From Anaerolineaceae bacterium (GTDB taxonomy: Bacteria; Chloroflexota; Anaerolineae; Aggregatilineales; Phototrophicaceae), in NCBI GenBank assembly GCA_020634165.1, contig JACKCF010000001.1, forward strand, positions 992,001 to 1,056,000: a DNA stretch of 64,000 nucleotides, in the 5' to 3' direction. The position numbers and the translations under genes are program-made. Under the pieces are notes generated by a model. That model did not search any database, was not told the DNA's origin, and saw only the letters and a list, made by a program, of their open reading frames with translations. Of this stretch, positions 25,840 through 37,300 are shown piece by piece (within the stretch, counting starts at the first letter, position 1; every line of letters begins with the position of its first letter).

Positions 25840-26376
25840 ATGCAAACAGTCAAGATGGTCGTCACGGGGCCGTTCAGCTCCGGTAAAACAGAATTTATTC
25901 GCTCCATCAGTGAAATTGAAGTCGTCTCCACTGATCGCGAGATTCGTAAAGAATCAGCGGAACGCGCAGAAAAAGACCAGACGACGGTCGCGATGGACTT
26001 CGGTCGTATCACGGTCGATGAAGACCTTGTGCTTTACCTGTTTGGTACACCTGGTCAGCGCCGTTTCGACTTCATGTGGGAAATCCTGGCAGAAGGTATG
26101 CTCGGCTTCATCGTGATGGTCGATAGCTCCAAGCCGGAAACCTTCCGCGAAGCCAAGAGCATTCTGGAAACGTTCCGTGCCTATGCCCCGACGCCCTACG
26201 TCGTCGCCGCCAACAAGCAGGATCATCCCGATGCCTGGGCACCCGATGATCTGCGCATCGCCCTGCGTATCGAACCGGAAGTCAAGCTGCTGCCCTGCGT
26301 CGCCAAGGAAAAGGACAGCGTTCGCAATGTGCTGCTGGAACTGCTGTACACAATCCTTGAAGAGATGGAAGGCTAG
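25840..26376 (+). CDS. Rup/MglA-type small Ras-like GTPase
   Basis: A 178-residue GTPase. G1: GPFSSGKT (10-17); G2 region: TTVAMDFG; G3: FGTPGQRRF (PGQ in place of the Ras-type AGQ/DxxG); G4: NKQD. These GTPases of the bacterial Ras-like superfamily control polarity and gliding in myxobacteria and are often encoded with DUF4388 or roadblock proteins. No MglB/roadblock gene is adjacent here; the upstream DUF4388 protein is the obvious candidate regulator. GAGAGAAG precedes the ATG. The alpha/beta hydrolase gene begins 52 bases later. Confidence 0.92.
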   Translation: MQTVKMVVTGPFSSGKTEFIRSISEIEVVSTDREIRKESAERAEKDQTTVAMDFGRITVDEDLVLYLFGTPGQRRFDFMWEILAEGMLGFIVMVDSSKPETFREAKSILETFRAYAPTPYVVAANKQDHPDAWAPDDLRIALRIEPEVKLLPCVAKEKDSVRNVLLELLYTILEEMEG

Positions 26377-26428
26377 AGCACACGCTACTCGTTTGCTCTG
26401 ATGGTCGCCAAGCGCTAGGAAAATCCAC

Positions 26429-27283
26429 GTGCCGACGCTAGTCACTGATCGAGGCATCGTTCACTATGAAGTTTACGGGCGGGGACGCCCGGTTATTTTG
26501 CTACATGGCTGGTTAGGGTCATGGGCATTATGGCGCGATACCATCGAAGAGCTTGGCAAAGAATTCCGTACCTATGCCATCGACTTTTACGGCTATGGTG
26601 ATTCGACCGAGCACACAGGCGATTTTTCCGTTAGCAACCACGTTGAACTGGTCAACCAGTTCATGGAAAAGCTCGGCATTGTCAAAGCGCCGCTGGTTGG
26701 ACACAGCATGGGCGGAACGGTATCGCTGGCAGTCGCAGCTCGCTATCCTGAAAAAGTCGTCAAAGTTGCCGTCATCGGCTCGCCGATAGAAGGTCAGTCG
26801 CTCAACCCATTATTGAAAATGGTCGGCTATAAGGGCATCGCCCAGTTAGCCTACAAGACCCCCTTCGTACTGCCAATCACCATCTATTTGCTGACGCATT
26901 TAGGTTCACGCAACAGCGGACGGATTCACCGTATGGTCCGCGAAGATGCCTCCAAAGTATCGTTGAATGCCTTCTTCCAGAGTATCGGAACGCTGCGGGA
27001 TACCGACCTCAGCGATGATTTGCATGATCTCGAAATGCCGATCCTGGGATGCTATGGCAAAAGCGACATCATCGTCAGTCCCAAACAGGGTAAGGTACTC
27101 TGCGACGTCGCAGCCACCGCCCGCGAAGAATGGTTCAGCCAGTCCGGGCACTTCCCGATGATGGATGAACAGGAAAAATTCCTCAAGACGCTGACCGAAT
27201 TTTTGAAGCAGGATGTGCCCACGCAGGCGCGCCAGCAGTCCGTTCAGCAACGCACACCAGACGCACCCGTTCCTTCGACCTAA
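26429..27283 (+). CDS. Alpha/beta-hydrolase with intact catalytic triad
   Basis: A 284-residue alpha/beta-hydrolase. Oxyanion segment 'LLHGWLGSW' (25-32), nucleophile elbow GHSMG with Ser93, acid Asp213 (GKSDIIVS), His241 (SGHFPMMDE). A Ser/Gln/Pro-rich tail follows ~262-284. Substrate unknown. GTG 26429 has AGGA about ten bases upstream. The first ~90 residues closely parallel the hydrolase at 39609 (HYE..GRGRPV.LLHGW.GSW..W), but that paralogue lacks the serine. It is probably cotranscribed with the upstream GTPase. Confidence 0.88.
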   Translation: MPTLVTDRGIVHYEVYGRGRPVILLHGWLGSWALWRDTIEELGKEFRTYAIDFYGYGDSTEHTGDFSVSNHVELVNQFMEKLGIVKAPLVGHSMGGTVSLAVAARYPEKVVKVAVIGSPIEGQSLNPLLKMVGYKGIAQLAYKTPFVLPITIYLLTHLGSRNSGRIHRMVREDASKVSLNAFFQSIGTLRDTDLSDDLHDLEMPILGCYGKSDIIVSPKQGKVLCDVAATAREEWFSQSGHFPMMDEQEKFLKTLTEFLKQDVPTQARQQSVQQRTPDAPVPST

Positions 27284-27493
27284 CTCTCGTTATTTTTACG
27301 CAATGGATACCAATCGCGGGTCAGTCGGTGGCTGGACCAATTGCGCAACACGCCCAGCCGTACTAACATTATTGTAATGAACCGTCGTGCTTTGGTTTCA
27401 GCCCGCAGACAAACCAACCCATAAGCCTTTTACATCCCATTGGCTGATGCTGGCTGTTGGTGATGGCGTTACCACTCAGGAAGGGTGGCAGGC

Positions 27494-28810
27494 ATGTATC
27501 GCTACTATATTGAAGACAAAAATCACGTCCCGCCATTTAACGAGCCAGCCAGCGAGCTGACTATCGGCACGCGCCCGCTTAAGCTGCACCACGCGGAGTT
27601 GATTACGGCAGTGTTCGGCACGAACATCGAGCTTGGCGGCGTCATGGAAAGCACACGCGAGCTAACGATGGTCCAGGGCGAGGCGATAGTCTATCGCGAT
27701 AATCTATGGTTCGATCAGGAATTTCTTGAGGCGTTCGTCAAACAAGCCCGTGCCAGTCGCCGTGCCTGTCAGGCCGCTTTTTCTGCGAATGATCGCGCCT
27801 ATAAAACCTACGTCGTTCCGCTGGCGCAGGATATCGAATATACCGTTGGACCGAATGGTCAGCCTATCTACCTGCTGCAACTGTGGTACTTCCCGGATGG
27901 TTATACGCAGGACATTACGCCGATTGTCATCAGCAGCGAAGAGCACGAAATTGGCTTTTACAGCGTGCCGGACTTCATGACGATGGAGCAGGGCGACCTG
28001 ACGCATTTCGCACCGATGCGTGCGGTGATGTCTATCGAAAGCTGGGTGCACGTTTACTTCGCCAGCATTATTTTTAGCAATTTCGCGCGCGCGGGTCGCC
28101 TGGATCGCAAGATTGAAACCAGTGTGTTCACCAGCTTACGCCTGCTGTGGCGCGCCGTCCTCGAACAAAAGCAGATTTTGCACGCTTCAGGCGCGGTGGA
28201 AATTGGCAGCAATTGTGCCATTGACCCCTCAGCCATCATTACCGGACCAGCGAAAATCGGCAATAATGTCTCGATTGGCGCGGGTGCTATCATCGACAAC
28301 TGCACCATCGGTGATAACGTCACCATCGATGCCGGTTGTGCGCTGTTCCAAAGCACTGTCGCCAATAACTGCTTCCTGCCGTTCCGCGCTGCCCTCTATA
28401 TGACCTCGCTCATGGAAAATGTCATCGTCGCCCAGAATACCTGCTTGCAGATGTGCGCCATTGGCCGCAACAGCTTTATTGGGGCAGGCAGTACCTTCAC
28501 CGATTTCAACCTGCTCGCACAGAAGCCTATCCGGGCCTCGGACCGTGACGGTCGTTTACGGGAAGTTGGCCAGATTGTGCTCGGGGCAGGCGTCGGCCAT
28601 AACTGCCGCATTGGCTCTGGCATGGTGATTTTCCCAGGTCGCATGATCGAATCCGATGTGGTATTGCTGGCCAGCAGCCAGCGCCGCGTCATCGAGTACA
28701 ACGTCACCTACGAAGAGAGCGATCACCACTTTGTTACGGGTGGCGATGTCCATCAGCGCTTCTACCCACGCCTGGGGGAACGTATCGAGCCAATTGAGGA
28801 TACCTGGTAA
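27494..28810 (+). CDS. Left-handed beta-helix (hexapeptide-repeat) protein
   Basis: A 438-residue protein. The N-terminal ~200 residues are an uncharacterised alpha/beta region (GGVMESTRELTMVQGEAIVYRDNLWFDQEFLEAFV). From ~235 hexapeptide repeats of the acyl/nucleotidyl-transferase type begin: 'GAVEIGSNCAIDPSAIITGPAKIGNNVSIGAGAIIDNCTIGDNVTIDAGC', 'IGRNSFIGAGSTF' and 'IVLGAGVGHNCRIGSGMVIFPGRMIESDVVL', resembling GlmU-like C-terminal helices. Transferase activity is plausible but no substrate can be named. ATG 27494 has AAGG nine bases upstream; the GTG at 27485 abuts that site. It is followed 140 bases later by the acyl-ACP-reductase-like gene; a functional link is inference. Confidence 0.8.
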   Translation: MYRYYIEDKNHVPPFNEPASELTIGTRPLKLHHAELITAVFGTNIELGGVMESTRELTMVQGEAIVYRDNLWFDQEFLEAFVKQARASRRACQAAFSANDRAYKTYVVPLAQDIEYTVGPNGQPIYLLQLWYFPDGYTQDITPIVISSEEHEIGFYSVPDFMTMEQGDLTHFAPMRAVMSIESWVHVYFASIIFSNFARAGRLDRKIETSVFTSLRLLWRAVLEQKQILHASGAVEIGSNCAIDPSAIITGPAKIGNNVSIGAGAIIDNCTIGDNVTIDAGCALFQSTVANNCFLPFRAALYMTSLMENVIVAQNTCLQMCAIGRNSFIGAGSTFTDFNLLAQKPIRASDRDGRLREVGQIVLGAGVGHNCRIGSGMVIFPGRMIESDVVLLASSQRRVIEYNVTYEESDHHFVTGGDVHQRFYPRLGERIEPIEDTW

Positions 28811-28949
28811 AGCGCAGCCATTTTCAATTGATATAGGTTTTTCATAAACAACCCATCTTTGTTCGCGGATTTGCGCGTACAATAGCTTTTAGTCGTTGTA
28901 TCCCACATAAGACTACCTTGTAGCAGACGCATAGCGGACGGACGCAGCC

Positions 28950-30062
28950 TTGACGCAAGAAGATACCTTTGCCTTTATCATCCATCCCATCCAGATAAAA
29001 AAAGATGTGGCGCGCAAATTCCCGATTCTGGGCAAAATTCTGCCGGAACCCGTGATTAACTACGCCTCGCGCTTCTTTCCGCCGCTGTACATAAGCGAAA
29101 TTACGGGCATTCAATCGCAGGATACGGGCAAGGCCGTGCGCGGATGGTTCCTGGCTGTGCCCTATACGCCGCCAACCATGATGGCGCTGCCTGTGGAAAC
29201 GGTCTATCGCAAGATCGTCGCGACAGGCCGCAAAGCCGAGGAACTTGGTGCGCGTACGTTAGGGCTTGGAGCCTACAACTCGGTCGTGGGAGATGCGGGC
29301 ATTACGATTGCTGATCGTCTTGACATACCCGTAACGACTGGCGATAGCTACACCGTCGCGGTCGCGATTGAAGCCCTGGCCAAAGCGGCTGAACACATGG
29401 ACATTGATCTGGCTGAGGCGACTGTCGCGGTTGTTGGCGCAACAGGGGCCATTGGCAAAGCCTGTGCCCAGCTTCTGGCACGTCGGACGGGCCACCTGAT
29501 TGTTGTGGGTCGCCGCGCGGATGCTACCGAACAGATTCGCGAGCAGTGCGAAGGCCATCAGGCTCAAGTTACGGCTTCCACACGCATTGACGATATTTAT
29601 ACGGCTGATCTCGTGCTGACCGTTACCAGTGCCATTGATGCTGTCATCGAGCCGCAGCACCTTAAACCAGGTGCCGTCGTGCTTGATGTCGCTCGTCCGC
29701 GCGATGTCTCTCGGCTGGTCGCCGAACAGCGCGACGATGTGCTCGTCATCGAAGGCGGCATGGTCGAAGTGCCTGGTGCCGACGCTGATTTCCATTTCAA
29801 TTTTGGCTTCCCGCCCAAGCGCGCCTTCGCCTGCATGGCGGAAACAATGGCCCTGGCGATGGAAGGCATCTATGAGGATTACACTATTGGTCGCGACCTG
29901 GAAATCTGGCGCATTGAGCAGATCAGCGAGATCGCAACGCGGCATGGCTTCCGGCTTAATGGCCTGCGCAGCTTTGAACATGCCGTGACGCCGGCCACCA
30001 TCGATGCCGTGCGTGAACGCGCCTTCGCCAATCGCCGCAACTGGAAACCCGTTTTTTCCTAA
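28950..30062 (+). CDS. Acyl-ACP reductase (AAR)-like / Rossmann-fold dehydrogenase
   Basis: A 370-residue protein resembling cyanobacterial long-chain acyl-[ACP] reductase along its length. Shared features: an N-terminal 'FAFIIHP...' domain, 'LGLGAYNSVVGDAG' and 'VTTGDSYTVAVAIEA' (compare LGGFTS and TTGNTHTAY), NADP-binding 'VAVVGATGAIGKAC', and 'RAFACMAETMALAMEG', which aligns with the AAR segment carrying the catalytic cysteine; here it is Cys295. That enzyme reduces acyl-ACP to fatty aldehyde. No aldehyde-deformylating oxygenase is seen in the window, so the product's fate is open. The only usable start is TTG 28950: the frame is closed by TAG at 28932. The strong terminator at 30115 ends this transcription unit. 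Confidence 0.8.
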   Translation: MTQEDTFAFIIHPIQIKKDVARKFPILGKILPEPVINYASRFFPPLYISEITGIQSQDTGKAVRGWFLAVPYTPPTMMALPVETVYRKIVATGRKAEELGARTLGLGAYNSVVGDAGITIADRLDIPVTTGDSYTVAVAIEALAKAAEHMDIDLAEATVAVVGATGAIGKACAQLLARRTGHLIVVGRRADATEQIREQCEGHQAQVTASTRIDDIYTADLVLTVTSAIDAVIEPQHLKPGAVVLDVARPRDVSRLVAEQRDDVLVIEGGMVEVPGADADFHFNFGFPPKRAFACMAETMALAMEGIYEDYTIGRDLEIWRIEQISEIATRHGFRLNGLRSFEHAVTPATIDAVRERAFANRRNWKPVFS

Positions 30063-30114
30063 AAAACAGCGCTCGCAATCACAACCAGCGAGGTTGTTTC
30101 CATAATAGAAATCC

Positions 30115-30151
30115 AAAAGGGGTCATCTTGCACAAGATGGCCCCTTTTTTT
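30115..30151 (+). terminator. Strong Rho-independent terminator
   Basis: AAAAGGGGTCATCTTG (30115-30130) pairs with CAAGATGGCCCCTTTT (30133-30148): 16 bp with one G-T pair, a two-base loop, and a T-run to 30151. It lies 52 bases after the AAR-like gene and divides the + strand run into two transcription units. Confidence 0.92.
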
Positions 30152-30328
30152 ACGAATCATTGCGAGTTTTTAACGGTAATTTTCGGCAATCGTTATAAAG
30201 TTAGCATATCTTAACTTATAAATGGCCCAATTATGCGCACACTCATTATTGGTGTATCATAACGATAGTGAAACCATAACCTAAACCATTTTGTTACATC
30301 GACTGCGATGCCTTAAGGATCGAATCTC

Positions 30329-31258
30329 ATGACCAAAGGTCACATCCTTGTTGTAGAAGACGAGTTCGATATTGCGAACATGCTGCGAATCTATTTTAAC
30401 GGGCAGGGCTTTTCTATGGAGATTGCCCACAAAGGGCAGGACGCGCTCGACGCCACCCGTAAGCAGCTCCCGAACCTGATAATTCTCGACATCAATCTGC
30501 CGGACATGAGCGGCTATGATGTCTGCCGAGAACTGCGCACCACCACCCGTACCAGCCACATTCCGATCATCTTCCTGACGCAAAAAGATGAACGCAGCGA
30601 CAAAATCGCGGGCCTGGAACTGGGTGCTGATGATTACATCACCAAGCCTTTTGATATTGAAGAACTGAAATTGCGCGTCCAGAACGCGATTCAGGCCTCT
30701 GCACGCCAGAAAAATGTGCACCCGATCACCAATCTGCCGACGGGCGCCCCGATTGAGGAGCACTTGCGCACCCTCATGCGCGATACACGCCACTGGACCT
30801 ATATCGACGTCAAAATTCAGGAATTTGAAACATTTTCCGAAGTATACGGTTGGTCCGCTGGCGATGAAGTGCTGCGCTTTATGGGGCTTCTGATTGGCGA
30901 TGCTATCGACAGGTACGGTACGCCTGATGATTATGCTGGCCATCCGGGCCGTGATAATTTTGTCATCATCACCCACAGCAGCGAAGTCGATGACCTCATC
31001 GAGATGATGAGCAAGCGCTTCCTTGATGATATTCAGCAGCATTATTCGTTCATCGACCGTGAACGCGGCTATATGCTCGTCCAAAGCGGCGGCGAGGAAT
31101 ACCGTGTGCCGTTGATGGCATTGGCGATTGGCCATGTCTCCACCCGGACGCACCAATTCTCAGACATTCGCGAGATTACGGAACTGGCCGCGGAAAACCG
31201 CCGCAAGGGCGATTCCAGCGAGAGCAGCAGCTCAGACGATATCTTAACAGCCTGGTAG
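30329..31258 (+). CDS. Response regulator with degenerate GGDEF domain
   Basis: A 309-residue protein. The receiver domain spans ~1-125: acidic pair Glu10/Asp11, phospho-acceptor Asp54 (IILDINLPDMSG), Thr in 'IIFLTQKDE', and 'DYITKPFD' with the conserved Lys. Residues ~130-290 follow the GGDEF fold (HPITNLPTGAPIEEHLRTLM ... YIDVKIQEFETFSEVYGWSAGDEVLRFMG), but the signature is 'PGRDNF' instead of GGDEF. It is therefore unlikely to make c-di-GMP and may act as a sensor or partner domain. A Ser-rich tail ends the protein. The giant histidine kinase gene starts 55 bases downstream, so it is the likely phosphodonor (inference). Confidence 0.87.
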   Translation: MTKGHILVVEDEFDIANMLRIYFNGQGFSMEIAHKGQDALDATRKQLPNLIILDINLPDMSGYDVCRELRTTTRTSHIPIIFLTQKDERSDKIAGLELGADDYITKPFDIEELKLRVQNAIQASARQKNVHPITNLPTGAPIEEHLRTLMRDTRHWTYIDVKIQEFETFSEVYGWSAGDEVLRFMGLLIGDAIDRYGTPDDYAGHPGRDNFVIITHSSEVDDLIEMMSKRFLDDIQQHYSFIDRERGYMLVQSGGEEYRVPLMALAIGHVSTRTHQFSDIREITELAAENRRKGDSSESSSSDDILTAW

Positions 31259-31313
31259 AGGGCTTTGTTCTCTCCACAGTCTGCCCAATGAGATTAAAGC
31301 GGATCTTTTTGCG

Positions 31314-34300
31314 ATGGATCTATTCGCTACGCTCATCCTAATCAGTATTATGACGCTCATCGGCATCGGCTTGTGGGTCTGGCAGCGAGAACGCCTGCGC
31401 AGCAACCCCATGCTGGAAGACCTGATGACGGAAATTCCGTTACAGGGCAGCGAAGCCAATTCCGCAGTGCTGGTTGCGACTGGCCTCGGCCAGATCATTC
31501 ACGCCAATGAAGTGGCGGAGGAGTGGCTGCAACTGGAAGGCGTCGCGCCTAATATCGAGCTGATCGCCCGTATGGTCCAGCCAAGCGATAACTTCCTCAA
31601 TCTATGGGCTGGCGAAGGGCATTCCTCATTCCAACTGCGGGATCGCTGGGTGGATGCCGTTACCCACAAAATTCCATCGGCAGAGGGCGTCCGTATCATC
31701 ATGATTATGCGCGACCTCAAGGCGGCGACGCCCGGTAGCGACATCATGGACATGGGGCAGGCCATGCGCATCATCGACGACATCGGCGAAGTGGCCGCTG
31801 CCGAGATGACCAGCAACCAGACGACGCAGATTATGCTGGAAATATTGCGTAAACGCCTGGAAATGGATGCAGGTGAAATCTGCCTGTGGGATGCGGACGA
31901 AGAGAAGCTGATTCAACGGAGTTGGATCGGCGATTCGCGTTATTTGCTGACGATTGCGGAGATGGGCGGTGCCTACCCGTTAGGGCATGGTGTCGCCGGA
32001 TGGGTCGCCAAACATCGCCGCCCACTGTTGATTCATGGCGAGCACGATATTGTCAGCCTGCAAGTCATGATGGAGAACAACCCATACAGAAGTGCAGTCT
32101 CTGTGCCTCTCATGCTCGGTGATGACTTTCATGGCACAGTCACGCTCTTTAGCGAAAAAACGGGTACCTATAACGATTCCCATGTCGCTTTGCTGCAATC
32201 GGTTGGACGTACTGTCAGTCAGGCGATCCGCACCTCAGCCCTTTACACGATGCAGGAATCACGTATTCGCGATATCGCCAGTGTGCAGGAATTGGCCCAG
32301 CGTGGCGAAGACATGGCCGATAGTGCGACCATTTTCCAGGCGTTGGCGGCGCGTATCGCCACGCTGATGAAAGCCCAGATTACGGGCGTTTTCCTGTATG
32401 AACCAGATCGCAAGGTACTGGTACCGCAGTTGCCGTTCTATGGCATTCCCAATAATGTCGCCCAGTTGATTACGATACCCTTGCAAGAAGGTACCCCTCA
32501 GCGCGATATCTGGGAGCGTCAGCCCTATTGGGTCACCAACGACGCGACCGAAGACCCGCTGATTGAAGCGATGGGTCTCCGTCCGATTATTGATCTCGCG
32601 GGCATCACGACATCGGGCCTATTCCCGCTGTCCGTCGGTGGGGTGCGTATCGGTATGCTGGCGGTTAACAACATGCGCTCCGGCGATTTCTCTCCGGCAG
32701 ATATTGACAGCATGGGCGTTCTGGCGACCCAGGCCGCTATTGTCGTCGAAAATCTGCGCCTGTACGAAGCGGAACGCCGCATTGATAGCGAGCTAATCGG
32801 CTTGCAGGAGATGACCGAAGCCATCGGTGCGCTGCCACAGGGTGGGGCCTTCTATAACGAAGTCAATGCCCGTATCGCGCGCCTGATGGGCGTGGAGATG
32901 TCCGGCATCTTGCGTTATGACGACTTTGAGCAGGCGCTCATTGCTGAATTACCTTTCTTCGGTGTGGATGACGACCTTGTTCGTCTTTATCGCATCCCGC
33001 TGCCGGAAAATTCCATCATGGAAGAACTCTGGAGTGAGGAGGATGTCTGGTTCAGCAATCGTATTGAAACAGACCCGCTGGTCTTTAAAGCGGGCCTCGA
33101 CCAGATTGCGGAAGTCATTGGCGTCAGGCAAACGCTGATTGCCGCTATGAACGTCGCTGGCCGGCGCATCGGTGTGATACAGCTTTCGAACAAGGCCGAC
33201 GGCACGGACTTCAACGAAAATGATGCGCGTTTGGCGCGTATTCTCGCGACCCAGGCCGGTGCTATCATTGAAAATGCCCGCCTGTATCAGGAAGTTCAGC
33301 GCCGTGCGGACCAGGCCGACAGCCTGCGCCGCGTGGTTGAATTGGCGTCCAGCGTACTGACCTCGGACGACTCATTGCAGCCCATGCTGACCGAAATTGG
33401 TCGTGTAGTGGCCAGTGAACGTGTATTCATTTCCGTGCTCGATCAGGCCGATGGCCGCCTGATTACCTATCCGCGTTGGTACTACGGTTATGACCTCAAA
33501 GAGCCAGTGGTCATCGATGCCGATTCCCAGGGCTTTGAGCATACAGTTGCCATGTCTGGTCGCAGCTTCGTGAGCAATGATGTGCTCGACGAAGAAGATA
33601 TTTTGCCGGCTTACCGCCGTGTTGCGGAGCGATACGGCATCAATAAGTCAATCCTCGTGCCGCTGATAGTCGGTGATCGCAGCCTGGGTGAACTGGGCAT
33701 CGGTAACCCGACCGATAAGCGCGATTACGGTCAGAGTGACGTTGAAATGCTGCGCTCGATTGCGGTACAGATCAGTTCCGCTGTGGAACGTCTGCTGCTC
33801 TATCGGGCAACGGGTGAAAATCTGCGTCAGCGTATGGACGAACTCGATGCGATTGCCCGTATCAGCAACGCCCTGACCGAAACTGTCGATCTCGACCATG
33901 TATTGGGCACCATCTGTAACGAAATTAAGCTGGCTGCGCATATCAGTGGCAGCAGCATCGTGCTGATTATGCCGGAAGAACGTTGGCGCAGCCTGGATCG
34001 TCCACGTATGGACAGGCGTGTGGGCGATCTGGTCGGCAATGGGTTATCAAACCTGGAAATTGACGTCATCCTCAATAGTGATGAACCAGTTGCCATTGCC
34101 GACTACGAAACCAGCGAATATGACGCGCTGCCCGGTACGGCCCGTTCGGCGGCTGTTGTGCCGATTGTCTACCTCAATGAAAAAGTCGGCCTGATTTATG
34201 CCTATGATGAGCAGCCTAACCGCTTTGACGAGCAGGCGATTGGCTTTTTGCTGACGATGGCAGCCAAAGCGGCTCAGGGTTATCAGAATGCTGAAAATCG

Positions 34301-37300
34301 CCGTGAACAGGAAGAACGTGCCGTTCGTCTGCGTCAGCGTGTTGGCCAGTTGAACCGTATCTTCGAGCTGGGCCAGTTGGTACACACAGGCACCGACCCC
34401 ATCACGATTGCGGAAGCGATTGCTTACAGCGTCCAGAGTAGTGCCGCTTTTGACATCGTCGTCGTGCTCCTGAACGATCCGCGCACTGGCAGACTACGCC
34501 GTGTTGGTAACGCTGGCATGCCCGTTCATGCCTTTATCGATTCGCAGCAGCACGAAATCAGCGTCCTTGAGTTCAACAATCTGCTCCAGCCGGAGTTCCA
34601 GGTATCGGGTTCGATGGATTCCTTCTTCTACCCGATGGAACGCTCACTGGAATGGTACACGCCAGAAGTTCGCGCGCTGGCAACCTCCTATGATAGTAAT
34701 CGGTCGCTCGATGGCCTCACATCCAATGCGTGGCGCGATGGCGATATGCTGGTGGTGCGCATTGGCGGTCACGGTGATGATTTAATCGGTGCGATGGCGC
34801 TGGATCGGCCTCAGAACAACCAGCGCCCAGACCGCAGCGTGGCGGAAGTGCTGGAAATTTTTGCGCATCAAGCCTCATCAATGATCGAAAATACGCGCCT
34901 GTTCATGGAAAGCGAACGCAGCGCCCAGCTAGAAGCCCAATTGAATGACATCCTCAATGCGGTCGCCAGTTCACTGGAACTGTCCCAAATCGCCCAGGCG
35001 ATTGCCGAAGGCGTCAAGGGTATGGTGTCACTCGTCAACCTCGATCTGGTCATCACCAATGAAGAAACGGGCGGCTTCGATGCCATCAACGTCGCTGTGA
35101 ATGACGATGGTCATTTCTTAACGGAACGCGAAGAATTGTTCTCGCTCGAATATACGGCGATGGCCAATGCCTATGAAGGTCGCCGCGATCAACTGTATGT
35201 GGCAGGCGAAGATACCGATCTGGTTTTCAGCGATTTGTCTCGCTGGCAGGCGACAGGCGAACAGGCATCCTTGCTGCTGCCGCTGCTCGCAGGTGGTGAA
35301 AACCTGGGTGTGATGCACATCGGCCTGGCGGATACCACCAGCCTGACGCCGGAAATTCGCCAATTGTTGGTGCGTATGGCTCGTCTGGTCGCGGGTAGCA
35401 TCCAGAACGCGCGCCTGTTCAATCAAGCTGTGAACCTGCAAATCCTCACCAGTTCAGTGGTCGAATCCATCCAGCAGGGTATTATCGTGATGGATCATGC
35501 TGGTAACGTCATTAACTTCAATGACTTCATGCGCCAGCAATATGCCTGGGATAACCACGACGAGGCGCGTCACTTGTTTGAGTACAGCCCGGAGTGGGAA
35601 GGCTTCATGCAGGAGCAGCTTCGCAGCGTGTTGGAAGATGGTATCCCGCGTGAATTAATCGAACAGGTTTCACCGAAAGAGACTGGCAGCCAGGTTGTTC
35701 GTAACTTCTACCTGTACCCCCTGCGCTCAGAAACAGAGATTCGCGGTGCAGTGCTGCTCGTTGAAGACGTCACCCAGCGCGCCGAACTTGAAAAAGCGAT
35801 TGAATCCCGCGCGAACCAGCTTGCTGCTCTGACGGAAGTCTCCACCCGCATTACGGCCTCGCTGGAGCGCGAAGAAGTCATCCAGATGGCGATTGATGAA
35901 ATCGGCTGGATTATCCCCAACGATGCTGTCTCACTGTGGCGCCGTATCGGCTCTTATATGACGCTGGAGCACTATAACGGCATTGAGAGTCAGCCTAGAA
36001 TTGGCATGCGCGTCCTCATCCGTGAGGTTGAGCGTTTTAACGAAATCGTTGAATATCAGCATACAGTAGCTTATACCGATGACGAGCCGTTAGCCATCAG
36101 CGAACTGCCCGGCGATGACGAAGATGTGCGTAGTTGGCTCGGTGTGCCGCTCATCAGCCAGGGACATGTCTCCGGTGTGCTGGTGCTGACGCGCCACAAA
36201 GCCGAATCATTTGACCCACGTGCAGAACAGCATGTGGCCCGTGCCTTTGCCAGCCAGGTCGCCATCGCGCTGGCGAATGCAGACCTGTTCGAGCAGACTT
36301 TTGAGCGTACCAACGAAATGGGCATCATGTTGGAAGCCGCCCAGGCGACTTCGCTCACTCGCGACCTGGACTCCGTGTTCGCGACAGTGGCTGACCTGCT
36401 CTTTAACGCGCTGGAAATGGCTGAATGTGCCATCCTGATCTGGGATGAAGTTGACGATGAGATGGTCGTCCAATTCAGCCGTACCCGTGATGAAAGTGTG
36501 CCACCCTCGATCTACGAAGGCGATACCTTCACCGTTTCTGAATTCCCGGCACGTAAACATGCCATTCAGATGCGCGAAGTGGTTGTCATCATGGATGTTG
36601 AAGACGACGGCGGCAACCCGATGTACCCGACAGAACTCACCGAACTGCGTAATGCTGGCTTCACGGTGCGTATGCTCGTTCCACTGATTGTGACCAATCG
36701 ACCCATCGGTCTGATTATGTTGCAGCAGAATGCGGATCATCCTGAGCTGGGTGTGTCTCAGCAGAAGATGCGTTTGGCACGTGCGCTTGGCCTCCAGGTC
36801 GCAGCCGCGATTGAGAATGCGCGCCTATCCAGGGAAACACACGTCCGCTTTGAAGAACTGCTGACGATCAACTCACTCAGTCAGGCGGTATCCGCCACGC
36901 TGAACCTCGATGACATGCTGCCGATGGTTCGCGATCAACTGCCTTCGGTCACGGGTGCAGGAGAAATGTATCTGGCGCTCTACGATGAAGAGCGTGACCT
37001 CATCACATTCCCAATGGCTGTCCGCAATGGCGAGGCGATCAACATTCCGTCGCGTCCACTGGGCGACGACGAAGTATCCTACATCATCAAGCATCGTCGT
37101 TCGCTCAACCTGGGTGCGGATTACTTCAGCATTGACCAGATCCGCAAGAACCTGGGCATCGAAACCAGTGAGCCGGACGCGCTCAGTTACCTCGGTGTCC
37201 CGCTGACCGTAGGCACCAACGTGCTTGGTGCGCTGGCCATTCGTGATACGCACCGCAAGCATGCCTTCGACATCAATGCGGAACGTGTGCTGGCGACCGT

